Assembly: GCA_959020035.1 (NCBI GenBank)
Contig: CAUEQX010000018.1
Location: 1-18,463 of the forward strand
Origin: an uncultured Collinsella sp.
GTDB taxonomy: Bacteria > Actinomycetota > Coriobacteriia > Coriobacteriales > Coriobacteriaceae
Reading direction: 5' to 3'
Length of the DNA stretch: 18,463 nucleotides
A program made the translations under genes and the position numbers. Shown one piece after another: positions 1 to 5,873 of this stretch. The notes beneath the pieces were generated by a model. The model did not search any database. It worked only from the letters and a program-made list of their open reading frames with translations, and was not told the origin of the DNA. Positions within the stretch are counted from its first letter, which is position 1; every line of letters begins with the position of its first letter.

Positions 1-104
1 CCTTGTAGCTCTGGACGTTCTCGGCGGCTCTCTTGTCAAGGAGGACGGCGTCCAGCTCACCCAGCGCGCCTATGCCTCCGCCGAGAACGTCCAGAGCTAC
101 AAGG
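1..104. repeat. 27-bp perfect inverted repeat at the window edge
   Basis: Bases 1-27 are the exact reverse complement of bases 78-104, with a 50-base loop. Pairing stops sharply at 28/77. The second arm lies in the normal EIIB coding frame (residues around ASAENVQSYK), so the first arm is the suspect copy. A perfect arm starting exactly at base 1 is typical of a contig end produced by assembly, but a natural palindrome extending past the window cannot be excluded. Confidence 0.9.
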
Positions 105-184
105 CGCTCATCGCCCGGGGCGTCAAGGTGACGGCACAGTTCGTGCCCGCCGACAAGCCCGTCTCCGTCGCCGACCTCATCTAA
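2..184 (+). CDS. PTS mannose/fructose/sorbose-family EIIB, C-terminal part
   Basis: The frame is open from the window edge to the TAA at 182-184, giving about 60 residues. The end reads as the C-terminus of a mannose-family PTS EIIB: a GGSLVKEDGVQLT stretch, then an alpha-helical segment, then KVTAQFVPADKPVSVADLI. This matches the family pattern of a Gly-Gly turn, an x-Q-x-T segment, and a closing V-P-x-D-x-x-x-x-x-x-x-L strand-helix. EIIB is the cytoplasmic subunit that passes phosphate from EIIA to the incoming sugar. The phosphorylated His lies upstream of the window. The stop is followed at once by AAGGAGGG, the ribosome binding site of EIIC, so the genes form one operon. The first nine codons lie inside an inverted repeat at the window edge and may not be authentic. 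Confidence 0.75.
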   Translation, partial: LVALDVLGGSLVKEDGVQLTQRAYASAENVQSYKALIARGVKVTAQFVPADKPVSVADLI

Positions 185-193
185 GGAGGGATC

Positions 194-979
194 ATGGTCA
201 ACTTCACTATCCTGCAGGTCGTCCTTTTGACCCTGCTGGCCTTCATCAAGCACGTGGACTACTACGGCATCCCGATGATCTTCGTCAACTATGCCGTTTT
301 CTGGGGCCTTATCACCGGCGTCGTCATGGGCGACTGGCAGACCGGCCTCGTCATCGGCGGCACCATCCAGCTCATGCAGCTCGGCGTCGCGGGCTTCGGC
401 GGCTCGTCGATTCCCGACTACGGCACGATGGCCATCATCGCCACCGCCTACGGCGTGACCCTGGGCGCGGACACGGGCCTCGCCATTGGCCTGCCGGTCG
501 GCATGCTCGGCATCCAGCTCGACGTCATCGTCAAGATCCTCAACGGCTTCGTCGTGGAGAAGTCCCAGAAGCTCTGCAACGAGGGCAAGTTCAAGCAGAT
601 GAACGCCATCCTGTGGGTCTGCCCCGCGCTCTTCGGTCTGTGCGCCGCCCTGCCCGTCTTTGTTTCCGTGACGCTCGGCCAGCCCGCCGTCAACTGGCTC
701 CTCGAGGTCATGCCCCAGTGGTTCCTCTCCGGCCTCACCCTCGCCGGCAAGATGCTCCCGGCCGTCGGCATCGCCATGCTGCTTCGCTACATGCCCACCG
801 CTAAGTACTTCCAGTACCTGCTCGCCGGCTTCTTCCTCTCGGCCTTCCTGAACGTGCCCATCATCGGTGCCGCCATCGTCGGCGTTGCCCTCGCGATCGC
901 GTTCTACCAGCGCGCCGAGAGGGACACCGAGCTCGCCGCCCACGCTTCCGCAGACGCCTTCATCGGAGAGGATGAGTAA
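194..979 (+). CDS. PTS mannose/fructose/sorbose-family EIIC permease
   Basis: This 261-residue integral membrane protein is the sugar-channel subunit of a mannose-family (AGA/Man/Sor) phosphotransferase. It opens with a hydrophobic helix and carries the family signature GVAGFGGSSIPDYGTMAI at about residues 61-78, with several further membrane segments to about residue 240 and a charged cytoplasmic tail. The length is normal for ManY/AgaC-type proteins. The ATG at 194 is set by an AAGGAGGG motif four to ten bases upstream, right after the EIIB stop. EIID starts two bases after its stop, so the two membrane subunits are translationally linked. The sugar cannot be read from the sequence; the downstream GH172 enzyme and fructokinase-like ROK remnant point to a fructose-containing or arabinofuranose-type saccharide (inference). 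Confidence 0.93.
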   Translation: MVNFTILQVVLLTLLAFIKHVDYYGIPMIFVNYAVFWGLITGVVMGDWQTGLVIGGTIQLMQLGVAGFGGSSIPDYGTMAIIATAYGVTLGADTGLAIGLPVGMLGIQLDVIVKILNGFVVEKSQKLCNEGKFKQMNAILWVCPALFGLCAALPVFVSVTLGQPAVNWLLEVMPQWFLSGLTLAGKMLPAVGIAMLLRYMPTAKYFQYLLAGFFLSAFLNVPIIGAAIVGVALAIAFYQRAERDTELAAHASADAFIGEDE

Positions 980-981
980 CC

Positions 982-1815
982 ATGGACAACGAGCACATCA
1001 CCCCCCTCGCCGACGGCAAGCCCTCCCGCTACAAGGTCACCACGAAGGACCTGCGCACCGCGAACTGGCGCTGGCTCATGAGCGCGTGCACCTTCAACTA
1101 CCAGACCCAGCAGGGCGCCTCGGTCGCCTACGCCCTCTCGCCGATCCTGAGGAAGATCTACACGAACGACGAGGACTATAAGCAAGCGCTCAACAACCAC
1201 TTCCGCTACTACAACACCCAGCCTTGGCTCGCCGCCATCATCCTCGGTGCCTGCGTGGCCATGGAGGAGCGTGACGGCCTCGCGGCGGCGGACGCCGTCC
1301 AAGACCTGAAGATCGGCACCATGGGACCGCTCGCCGGCGTCGGCGACTCCCTGCTCATGACCATGATCCCGACCATCATGGGCTCCATCGCCGCCTACAT
1401 GGCCATCGAGGGCAACCCCGTGGGAGCCGGCATCTGGTTCGCGCTCATCCTGGCCATCTTCTGGGTCCGCATGCACGCCCTCGAGTTCGGCTACAAGCAG
1501 GGTGTGAAGCTCGTCACCGACTTCAGCGAGAAGCTTCCCAACCTCACTGCCGCCGCCTCCGTGCTCGGCCTCACCGTGGTCGGCTGCCTCATCGCCTCGG
1601 TCATCGGCGTCACCTGCCCGATTAGCTTCAGCTTCGGCGACGTCTCAATGGAGATTCAGCCGCTGCTCGACAAGATCCTGCCTGCCATGATCCCCGCCGC
1701 CATCACGGGAAGCGCGTATTACCTTCTTACCAAGAAGAACGCGAGCATGACGGCCCTCATCCTCGTGGTGATCGTCCTCGCGATGGTCGCCTCCGCCGCC
1801 GGCATCCTCGCCTAG
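982..1815 (+). CDS. PTS mannose/fructose/sorbose-family EIID
   Basis: This 277-residue protein is the second membrane subunit of the mannose-family PTS. The soluble N-terminal half contains the signature YYNTQPWLAAIILGACVAME at about residues 74-93 (the family form is FNTxPxLA...GxxLAxEE) and MGPLAGVGDSL at about 114-124. Hydrophobic segments follow at about 127-170, 190-212 and 255-277. The protein has normal family length. The ATG at 982 lies two bases after the EIIC stop, and its ribosome binding site GAGGATGAG lies inside the EIIC end. Together with EIIC it forms the translocation channel. EIIA follows after 26 bases. Confidence 0.93.
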   Translation: MDNEHITPLADGKPSRYKVTTKDLRTANWRWLMSACTFNYQTQQGASVAYALSPILRKIYTNDEDYKQALNNHFRYYNTQPWLAAIILGACVAMEERDGLAAADAVQDLKIGTMGPLAGVGDSLLMTMIPTIMGSIAAYMAIEGNPVGAGIWFALILAIFWVRMHALEFGYKQGVKLVTDFSEKLPNLTAAASVLGLTVVGCLIASVIGVTCPISFSFGDVSMEIQPLLDKILPAMIPAAITGSAYYLLTKKNASMTALILVVIVLAMVASAAGILA

Positions 1816-1841
1816 CTTCGACCCAAGAGATTGGTGAATCA

Positions 1842-2240
1842 ATGAGAAAGATAGTTGTGGCGAGCCATTCCCTTCTCGCCCAGGGCTTCAAGGACACCCT
1901 CGAGTTCCTTACGGGTAAGAGCGACGTCGTCAACGCCGTGTGCGCCTACGTGAACGACAACGGCGAGGGGCTCGACGCGGCGGTCGAGGCGGCGCTTTCG
2001 GGCACTGACGAGGTCGTCGTCCTCACCGACGCGCTCGGCGGCAGCGTGAACCAGCGCTTCTCCCGCTTCGCCTCCGACCGGATCCACGTGATCGCGGGTG
2101 TCAACCTCCCGCTCGCCATGACGGTCGCGCTCGCGCGCCCCGACGAGAAACTCGACTTCGACGCCCTCGTCGACGAGGCGCGCCAGCAGATCGTCTACGT
2201 GAACGGTGCCAGTTCCGCCGAGTGCGAAGACGACGAATAG
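1842..2240 (+). CDS. PTS mannose-family EIIA domain protein
   Basis: This 132-residue cytoplasmic phosphocarrier takes phosphate from HPr and passes it to EIIB. The N-terminus reads MRKIVVASHSLLAQGF, with His9 in the expected phosphorylation position of the ManX-type EIIA fold (family form: ASHGxLAxG). A VVVLTDALGGSVNQ segment at about 61-74 matches the family's LTDLxGGSPxN region. EIIA is a separate polypeptide here, not fused to EIIB. The ribosome binding site before the ATG is weak (an AAGAGA-like stretch 11-16 bases upstream). It is the fourth gene of the operon; its TAG overlaps the strong AGGAGG that serves the next gene. Confidence 0.9.
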   Translation: MRKIVVASHSLLAQGFKDTLEFLTGKSDVVNAVCAYVNDNGEGLDAAVEAALSGTDEVVVLTDALGGSVNQRFSRFASDRIHVIAGVNLPLAMTVALARPDEKLDFDALVDEARQQIVYVNGASSAECEDDE

Positions 2241-2252
2241 AGGAGGTCGACG

Positions 2253-3377
2253 ATGAGAGAGTTCCTTAAGGACGTGTGGATGCACGGCGGTGAGGAAAGC
2301 CGCGCCATCACCCCCGAGAACATCACGGGCGAGAAGGGCCGCGCCGCCATGTCGGCCAGCCACCTCGGCGTCGGCCGCAAGGGCTCGTGCTGCGTGCCCC
2401 TTGAGTCCGGCGAGACCATCACGCTCGCGGACATCGAGGGCCCCGGCATCATCCGCCACATCTGGATGACCGTCCCCGACAAGACCGCCGCCGGCAGCTT
2501 CGTCATGCGCGACCTCGTGCTGCGCTTCTACTGGGACGACGAGGAGACCCCCTCGGTCGAGTGCCCTGTCGGCGACTTCTTCTGCAACGGCTTCGGTGAG
2601 CGCGCCATCGTCAACTCGATGCCCATCTGCGTGAACCCGACGGGCGGCATGAACTGCTACTTCGAGATGCCTTTCAGGAAGCACGCCAAGGTCACGCTTA
2701 CGAGCGAGCACCCCGGGTTCATTAAGTACATCTTCTACACGTTCAACTACGCGCTCACCGACGTGCCGGACGACGCCATGTACTTCCACGCCCGTTTTAA
2801 CCGCGAGCGCAGCACCCGCAGGGGCGTCGACTACACCGTGCTCGACGGCGTGCGCGGTAAGGGCTACTACGTCGGCACCTACATGGCGCTGTGCGCCCTG
2901 GAGCGCTATTGGTGGGGCGAGGGCGAGATGAAGTTCTTCCTCGACGGCGACGAGGAGTTCCCCACGGTCACCTCGACGGGAGCCGAGGACTACTTCGGCG
3001 GTGCCTGGGCCTTCCTCGACAGGCCGCCCCACGCGCTGCCCGAGGCGCAGTGCTTCAACACGCTGTTCGCCGGCTACCCGTACCGCTCGACGCGCGACGC
3101 CACGCGCGACCGCTTCAGCGCGGGCAAGCCGAACCCGAACCCGATGCTCGCGACCAACGACGACGCGCTGCCCAGGCACGGCCTCTACAGGTGGCACCTT
3201 CCCGACCCGATCTCGTTCAAGGAGGACCTGCGCGTGACGTTCCAGGACCTCGGCAACGACGACATCAAGCTCTACGAGCGCGAGGACGACATCTCCACCG
3301 TCGCCTACTGGTACCAAAGCGAGCCGCACGCCGTGCTCGCCCCGTTTGCCGCAAGGCAGGACCGCGTGCCCAGGTAG
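2253..3377 (+). CDS. GH172 (DUF2961) family glycoside hydrolase, cytoplasmic
   Basis: This 374-residue protein has DUF2961/GH172 features. The N-terminal half holds IEGPGIIRHIWMT (61-73) and VECPVGDFFCNGFG (102-115). The core signature comes later: WGEGEMKFFLDGDEEFPT (221-238) followed by TGAEDYFGGAW (242-252), with the conserved acidic residues Glu223/Glu225 and Glu245. Characterised GH172 enzymes are difructose-dianhydride-I synthase/hydrolases and D-arabinofuranosidases with trimeric jelly-roll cores. There is no signal peptide, so it acts inside the cell on PTS-imported, probably phosphorylated, saccharide (inference). The ATG at 2253 is set by AGGAGG seven bases upstream. The length is near the short end of the family. 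The exact substrate is unknown. Confidence 0.88.
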   Translation: MREFLKDVWMHGGEESRAITPENITGEKGRAAMSASHLGVGRKGSCCVPLESGETITLADIEGPGIIRHIWMTVPDKTAAGSFVMRDLVLRFYWDDEETPSVECPVGDFFCNGFGERAIVNSMPICVNPTGGMNCYFEMPFRKHAKVTLTSEHPGFIKYIFYTFNYALTDVPDDAMYFHARFNRERSTRRGVDYTVLDGVRGKGYYVGTYMALCALERYWWGEGEMKFFLDGDEEFPTVTSTGAEDYFGGAWAFLDRPPHALPEAQCFNTLFAGYPYRSTRDATRDRFSAGKPNPNPMLATNDDALPRHGLYRWHLPDPISFKEDLRVTFQDLGNDDIKLYEREDDISTVAYWYQSEPHAVLAPFAARQDRVPR

Positions 3378-3383
3378 GGTCGC

Positions 3384-3486
3384 CTCGAAACAAGCCAACG
3401 TTATGGGCGCCCGCGGTTGAGACGGCACGAGGGCTCGCACGGAATGTGACTCGAAACAAGCCAACGTTATGGGCGCCCGCGGTTGA
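3384..3486 (+). repeat. Two copies of a 37-bp perfect direct repeat
   Basis: Bases 3384-3420 and 3450-3486 are identical over 37 bp, separated by 29 bp. Each copy begins CTCGAAACAAG and ends GCCCGCGGTTGA. They fill the gap between the GH172 stop and the ROK remnant. The 3' end of the second copy is the left arm of the hairpin at 3471-3505; the first copy has no such partner. This looks like a segmental duplication of a leader/terminator region, possibly the scar of a lost gene between the copies. Confidence 0.95.
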
Positions 3487-3510
3487 CCATGACTGCGGGC
3501 GTCCCTTTGT
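3471..3510 (+). terminator. Hairpin with short T stretch between GH172 and ROK remnant
   Basis: Bases 3471-3482 pair with 3493-3505 (GGGCGCCCGCGG with CTGCGGGCGTCCC, one bulged T and one G-U pair), with a loop of about 10 bases, followed by TTTGT. The U tract is short, so it is a weak terminator or attenuator and may lower expression of the last gene. The ribosome binding site AAGGAGG follows directly. Confidence 0.6.
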
Positions 3511-3522
3511 AAGGAGGACCAC

Positions 3523-3975
3523 ATGAGCGAAAAGCAAATGAGGCTCGGCGCCCCCGAGGCCGGCCACATGCTGGTAAAGACCCGTCCCACCGAGGAGGGA
3601 CGCTGCGTCTGCCCGAGCCACGCGAGCTGTCTCGAGGGCCTCGCCTCCGGCCCCGCCATCGCCGCGCGCTGGGGAAAGCCCGCGGCCGAGCTCGCGGACA
3701 ACGCTGAGGTGTGGGCGCTCGAGGGGGATTATCTGGGGCAGATGTGCGCGAACCTCGTGCTCATGTACTCGCCTTGCCGCATCGTCCTCGGCGGCGGCGT
3801 GATGCACCAGGAGCAGCTCTACGGCATCGTCCGCAAGAAGACCCTCGAATATCTGGGTGGCTACATCCAGACCGCCGAGCTTAAGGACATAGAGAGCTAC
3901 ATCTGCGCCCCGGGCTGCGGCGGCGACCAAGGAATCCTCGGCGCGGCCGAGCTGGCAAGAAGGGCGCTCGCGTAG
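3523..3975 (+). pseudogene. ROK-family sugar kinase (fructokinase-like), in-frame internal deletion
   Basis: The frame encodes 150 residues, about half of a ROK fructokinase (usually about 290). From residue about 11 on it matches the C-terminal half: EAGHMLVKT, then the zinc-binding Cys/His cluster CVCPSHASCLEGLASGPAI, then IVLGGGVMHQEQLY and a C-terminal Gly-rich helix GGDQGILGAAELA. The N-terminal ATP-binding segment and the catalytic Asp region are absent. The first residues MSEKQMRLGA look like a genuine ROK start (homologs open MRLGALEAGGTKM), joined directly to a mid-protein PEAGHM segment. A strong AAGGAGG precedes the ATG, so a short protein could still be made, but it should lack kinase activity. 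It is the last gene of the PTS operon. Confidence 0.8.
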
Positions 3976-4007
3976 CTTGCGCTCTCTCCGCCATACAACG
4001 CGTTAAG

Positions 4008-4057
4008 AAAAGACGAGCGCTTCTTGCCAATTGGGCGGCAAGAAGCGCTCGTCTTTT
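4008..4057. terminator. Strong bidirectional intrinsic terminator
   Basis: A 21-bp perfect stem joins 4008-4028 to 4037-4057 around the loop AATTGGGC. The stem starts with AAAA and ends with TTTT, so it can act on both strands. It closes the PTS operon on the plus strand and the DegV-like remnant on the minus strand. Confidence 0.93.
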
Positions 4058-4090
4058 GCATTTGTTTTTGGGCAGGACGCCCCGCCTCCG

Positions 4091-4306
4091 CTAGAGTCCC
4101 TGGACCGCCACACCCACGAGGTTTGGACCGGTGTGGACAAGAAGCGCGGGGCTGATGTCGGAGCGGACGATCTCCACCGCATTGGCCACGCGCTCGCGCA
4201 GGGCCTGCTCCATGCGGTCGTAGAGGTCGGCGTAGGCCGAGGTGCAGCTCACGGCAAAGTGCTTCTCGGCGATGGCGGCGACGAGCTTGACCTCGGTGCG
4301 ATGGCG
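4091..4306 (-). pseudogene. DegV-like (fatty-acid-binding) protein, C-terminal fragment
   Basis: About 71 residues on the minus strand read like the C-terminal lobe of a DegV-family protein: an EVKLVAAIAEKHFAVSCTSAY stretch broken into helix and strand, a YDRMEQALRERV helix, and the closing ISPALLVHTGPNLVGVAVQ. The last part matches the family's terminal pattern I-x-P-x-x-x-x-H-x-G-P-G-x-x-G. The N-terminal lobe (about 200 residues) is missing. At its 5' end the frame continues into IS200-type transposase codons, so the fragment is the product of a deletion or fusion next to a mobile element. DegV assignment is from pattern only. Confidence 0.55.
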
Positions 4307-4420
4307 GTACTTGCACAGCCATTTCGTGTGCGCGAGGCTGTTGGCTTTCTGGGCCACAGCAATCACCTTCCCCCTAGCATGATGACCTGAACAATCCTCA
4401 TGCTAGGGGGAAGGTTTTTG
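4307..4420 (-). mobile_element. tnpA: IS200/IS605-type left end and first 17 codons of TnpA
   Basis: On the minus strand, GTG at 4357 opens MAQKANSLAHTKWLCKY, the hallmark N-terminus of IS200 Y1 transposases (they normally continue HIVFTPKYRRK). The match ends at 4307, where DegV-like codons take over in the same frame. Just upstream, bases 4365-4382 pair with 4398-4415 in an 18-bp perfect stem (CCTTCCCCCTAGCATGA arm) around a 15-base loop. IS200 left ends carry such a subterminal hairpin, which also restrains transposase expression. The HUH motif, catalytic Tyr and right end are gone, so the element is dead. A GGGGGAAGG ribosome binding site lies in the hairpin arm. Confidence 0.75.
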
Positions 4421-4495
4421 TCGCGTAGCGGAAATTGGCCTCCACCCGCTGATCGGGTGGCTTTCTATGCCGCGCGGCACGGACTAAAGTCCATG
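4421..4495. other. Cluster of small hairpins, possible second IS end
   Basis: Three short palindromes lie side by side: CCACCCG/CGGGTGG (4442-4448 with 4454-4460), GCCGCGCGGC (4469-4478), and GGACTAAAGTCC (4481-4492). A small stem with a two-base AA loop followed by an A-rich run resembles right ends of IS200/IS605-superfamily elements. No open frame is supported here. The assignment is tentative. Confidence 0.35.
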
Positions 4496-4530
4496 AATAA
4501 AAACGAGGAAGGCCACGTCCGGCCTCCCTC
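4496..4530 (-). terminator. Intrinsic terminator of the methyltransferase cluster
   Basis: Read on the minus strand, GAGGGAGGCC (4530-4521) pairs with GGCCTTCCTC (4514-4505) with one mismatch, loop of six, followed by GTTTTTATT. It lies about 80 bases downstream of the methyltransferase stop at 4610. Confidence 0.8.
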
Positions 4531-4609
4531 GCGTGTCCTTGCACGCCCAATATGTGCCGTAAAAGCCGTCTCCTTCAACGTCAAAGTGAGCGCGCTTCAT
4601 TTTTGCCAC

Positions 4610-5440
4610 TCAAAATCTTATTTTCACGATTTGCATTTTCATCCCGTTGTCCCCGACCCTTGCGAGAAACCGGAAAAAGCCGCTGACAGAAGGGTCTCTC
4701 AAATCGTTATAACCCAGCATATAGCCGCGACTTGTGACCTGCAGACGGCTGTCCCACGTGCCGATTTCCTTGGCGGCATCCGAAACCGCAAAATATGCCC
4801 CCACATCCTTGATTTTTGCAGTCTTAAGCCATGTTTTTGCGATCATCTTTACTGCTGTCCGATTGGCAGCATCAAAGACCAGCCCACCGCCGGGGAAAGC
4901 GTCCGCCATCTCCCGCACCAGTTCCCGGACCTGCTGGGTCAGAAAGTAATAGAACACCCCGGAGGCAAAGAACACCGCCCCGCCGGAGGCATCGATTTTG
5001 CTAAACCATGTGGTGTCTTTCAGGTCGCAGGGGATATTTTGTTCTCGATCCCCGGCGGGCAGTAGCTGCTGTCGCAAGGCAATCACATCCGGGAAGTCCA
5101 GATTGTAAATCTTGCATCTACCGTTGTCGCAGGTTCTGCCGGTGTTGTCCAGTCCGCAGCCCAGATTGACCACCGCCGCATTGGGGTGGCCTTTCAGGTA
5201 ATCCTGTACCTCGAAAGCAAGATCACCCTGCCGCATGGCCACCTCCAGCGCACCAAAACGCTGCATCAGGCTGCGGGAGCTTTTCGCTGCCTCTGAAAAG
5301 TCGTAGTCGATTTGGTCGAGCAGACGAACCGCTGTTTCATCCCTATAAAGGTTCGGGTACAGCTCCGTACACAGCTTCCGGGAATACAGCGGGAGGATCA
5401 GCGTCTCCTGAACGGTGTTTTTCTCAATTTTACATTTCAT
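4610..5440 (-). CDS. Class I SAM-dependent methyltransferase, LCM/polyketide O-methyltransferase-like
   Basis: From ATG at 5440 this is 276 residues. The glycine-rich SAM-binding motif is AVVNLGCGLDNTGRTCD (about 89-105), followed by an acidic strand YNLDFPDVI (about 112-120) and GAVFFASGVFYYFLTQQ (about 154-170). This arrangement is typical of the leucine-carboxyl-methyltransferase-like (PF04072) group annotated as O-methyltransferases. The start is set by GAGGAAG eight bases upstream; a longer frame upstream is only the remains of broken neighbours. Its GC content is visibly lower than that of the topoisomerase or PTS genes, suggesting import from a Firmicute. It is the last gene of an iron-box-controlled cluster. 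The substrate is unknown. Confidence 0.85.
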   Translation of the reverse strand: MKCKIEKNTVQETLILPLYSRKLCTELYPNLYRDETAVRLLDQIDYDFSEAAKSSRSLMQRFGALEVAMRQGDLAFEVQDYLKGHPNAAVVNLGCGLDNTGRTCDNGRCKIYNLDFPDVIALRQQLLPAGDREQNIPCDLKDTTWFSKIDASGGAVFFASGVFYYFLTQQVRELVREMADAFPGGGLVFDAANRTAVKMIAKTWLKTAKIKDVGAYFAVSDAAKEIGTWDSRLQVTSRGYMLGYNDLRDPSVSGFFRFLARVGDNGMKMQIVKIRF

Positions 5441-5451
5441 AGGTTTCTTCC

Positions 5452-5552
5452 TCAGTGAATAAAAACTGTCATAATTGCCGCCAGCACAGCCGCTATGACC
5501 GTCATGCCTATCGCCATGTGCAGGATGGATGCAAAAATGCCCGCATGGCGTC
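5452..5552 (-). pseudogene. C-terminal remnant of a small or larger membrane protein
   Basis: In a frame different from both neighbours, the minus strand reads RHAGIFASILHMAIGM followed by TVIAAVLAAIMTVFIH and TGA at 5454-5452. It is a hydrophobic helix of about 20 residues preceded by a short basic stretch, as at the end of a membrane protein. The frame is closed upstream within the MTase junction and no ribosome binding site precedes its internal ATG. It overlaps the tail of the broken methyltransferase, so it probably marks the far side of a deletion that joined two genes. Confidence 0.4.
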
Positions 5553-5873
5553 CTCAAACGCCATATCCGCCACACTGCCTTGCAGAACGGCGCAACGCCC
5601 CTCCTGAATTGCAATTCGGTTGAGCTTTCTAGTCTTCTCCACGCTGACGGGCGAATAGTCGATGCCCTTGACGACGCCATGCGGGCATTTTTTCAGCAGC
5701 CGTTTTATGTTCGCCCCGCCGCCGCAGCCGCAATCCAGCACCTTGGCATTTGGCGCAAGTCGTAGAAATCGAAGTCCCCACCGCGCCACAGGGCTGTGCC
5801 CCAGATTCATCATGGCAACCATAAGTTTTCCGCCGAGGCCCACGGGCTTGCGGGTGTTTTCAAAGAACGACAT
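5508..5873 (-). pseudogene. Class I SAM methyltransferase, truncated after motif II
   Basis: ATG at 5873 opens MSFFENTRKPVGLGGKL and runs 121 residues. Motif I is VLDCGCGGGANIKRLL (about 54-69), then the acidic GIDYSPVSVEKT (about 79-90) and GSVADMAFED (about 104-113). Homologs of this type continue for roughly another 90 residues (FDLVTAFE...); here the frame leaves the family directly after FED and ends eight to ten codons later. The break coincides with one arm of a 20-bp inverted repeat whose other arm lies in this gene's own KKCPHGVV codons. The start overlaps the end of the preceding methyltransferase by 14 bases (ATGTCGTTCTTTGA), so the pair was translationally coupled. It lacks the C-terminal half of the fold and is unlikely to be active. 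Confidence 0.8.
5533..5692. repeat. 20-bp perfect inverted repeat at the methyltransferase break
   Basis: Bases 5533-5552 (starting AAAAATGCCCGC) are the reverse complement of 5673-5692, with 120 bases between. Both flanks diverge at once. The 5673-5692 arm belongs to the conserved methyltransferase sequence; the 5533-5552 arm is exactly where that gene stops matching its family. Confidence 0.93.

Noticed and set aside
3384..3486. Two 37-bp repeats with a 29-bp spacer, resembling a minimal CRISPR
   Set aside because: Only two copies, no cas genes, and the repeat end is a terminator arm.
1839..3701. 620-codon open frame on the minus strand
   Set aside because: It lies antisense to EIIA, GH172 and the ROK remnant, all with clear family motifs. 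High GC leaves the opposite strand open; its composition (Val/Ala/Arg/Glu-rich) is that of an antisense shadow.
4365..4415. 18-bp hairpin with following T run read as a plus-strand terminator
   Set aside because: It could terminate, but no plus-strand gene ends here, and it sits exactly where an IS200 left-end hairpin belongs relative to the TnpA start.
4400..5065. 221-codon open frame on the plus strand
   Set aside because: Crosses a terminator and hairpins and lies antisense to the methyltransferase.
4610..5680. Longer version of the last methyltransferase starting at 5680
   Set aside because: The extra 80 residues are out-of-frame remains of the broken neighbour; GAGGAAG before ATG 5440 and the family N-terminus support the shorter form.
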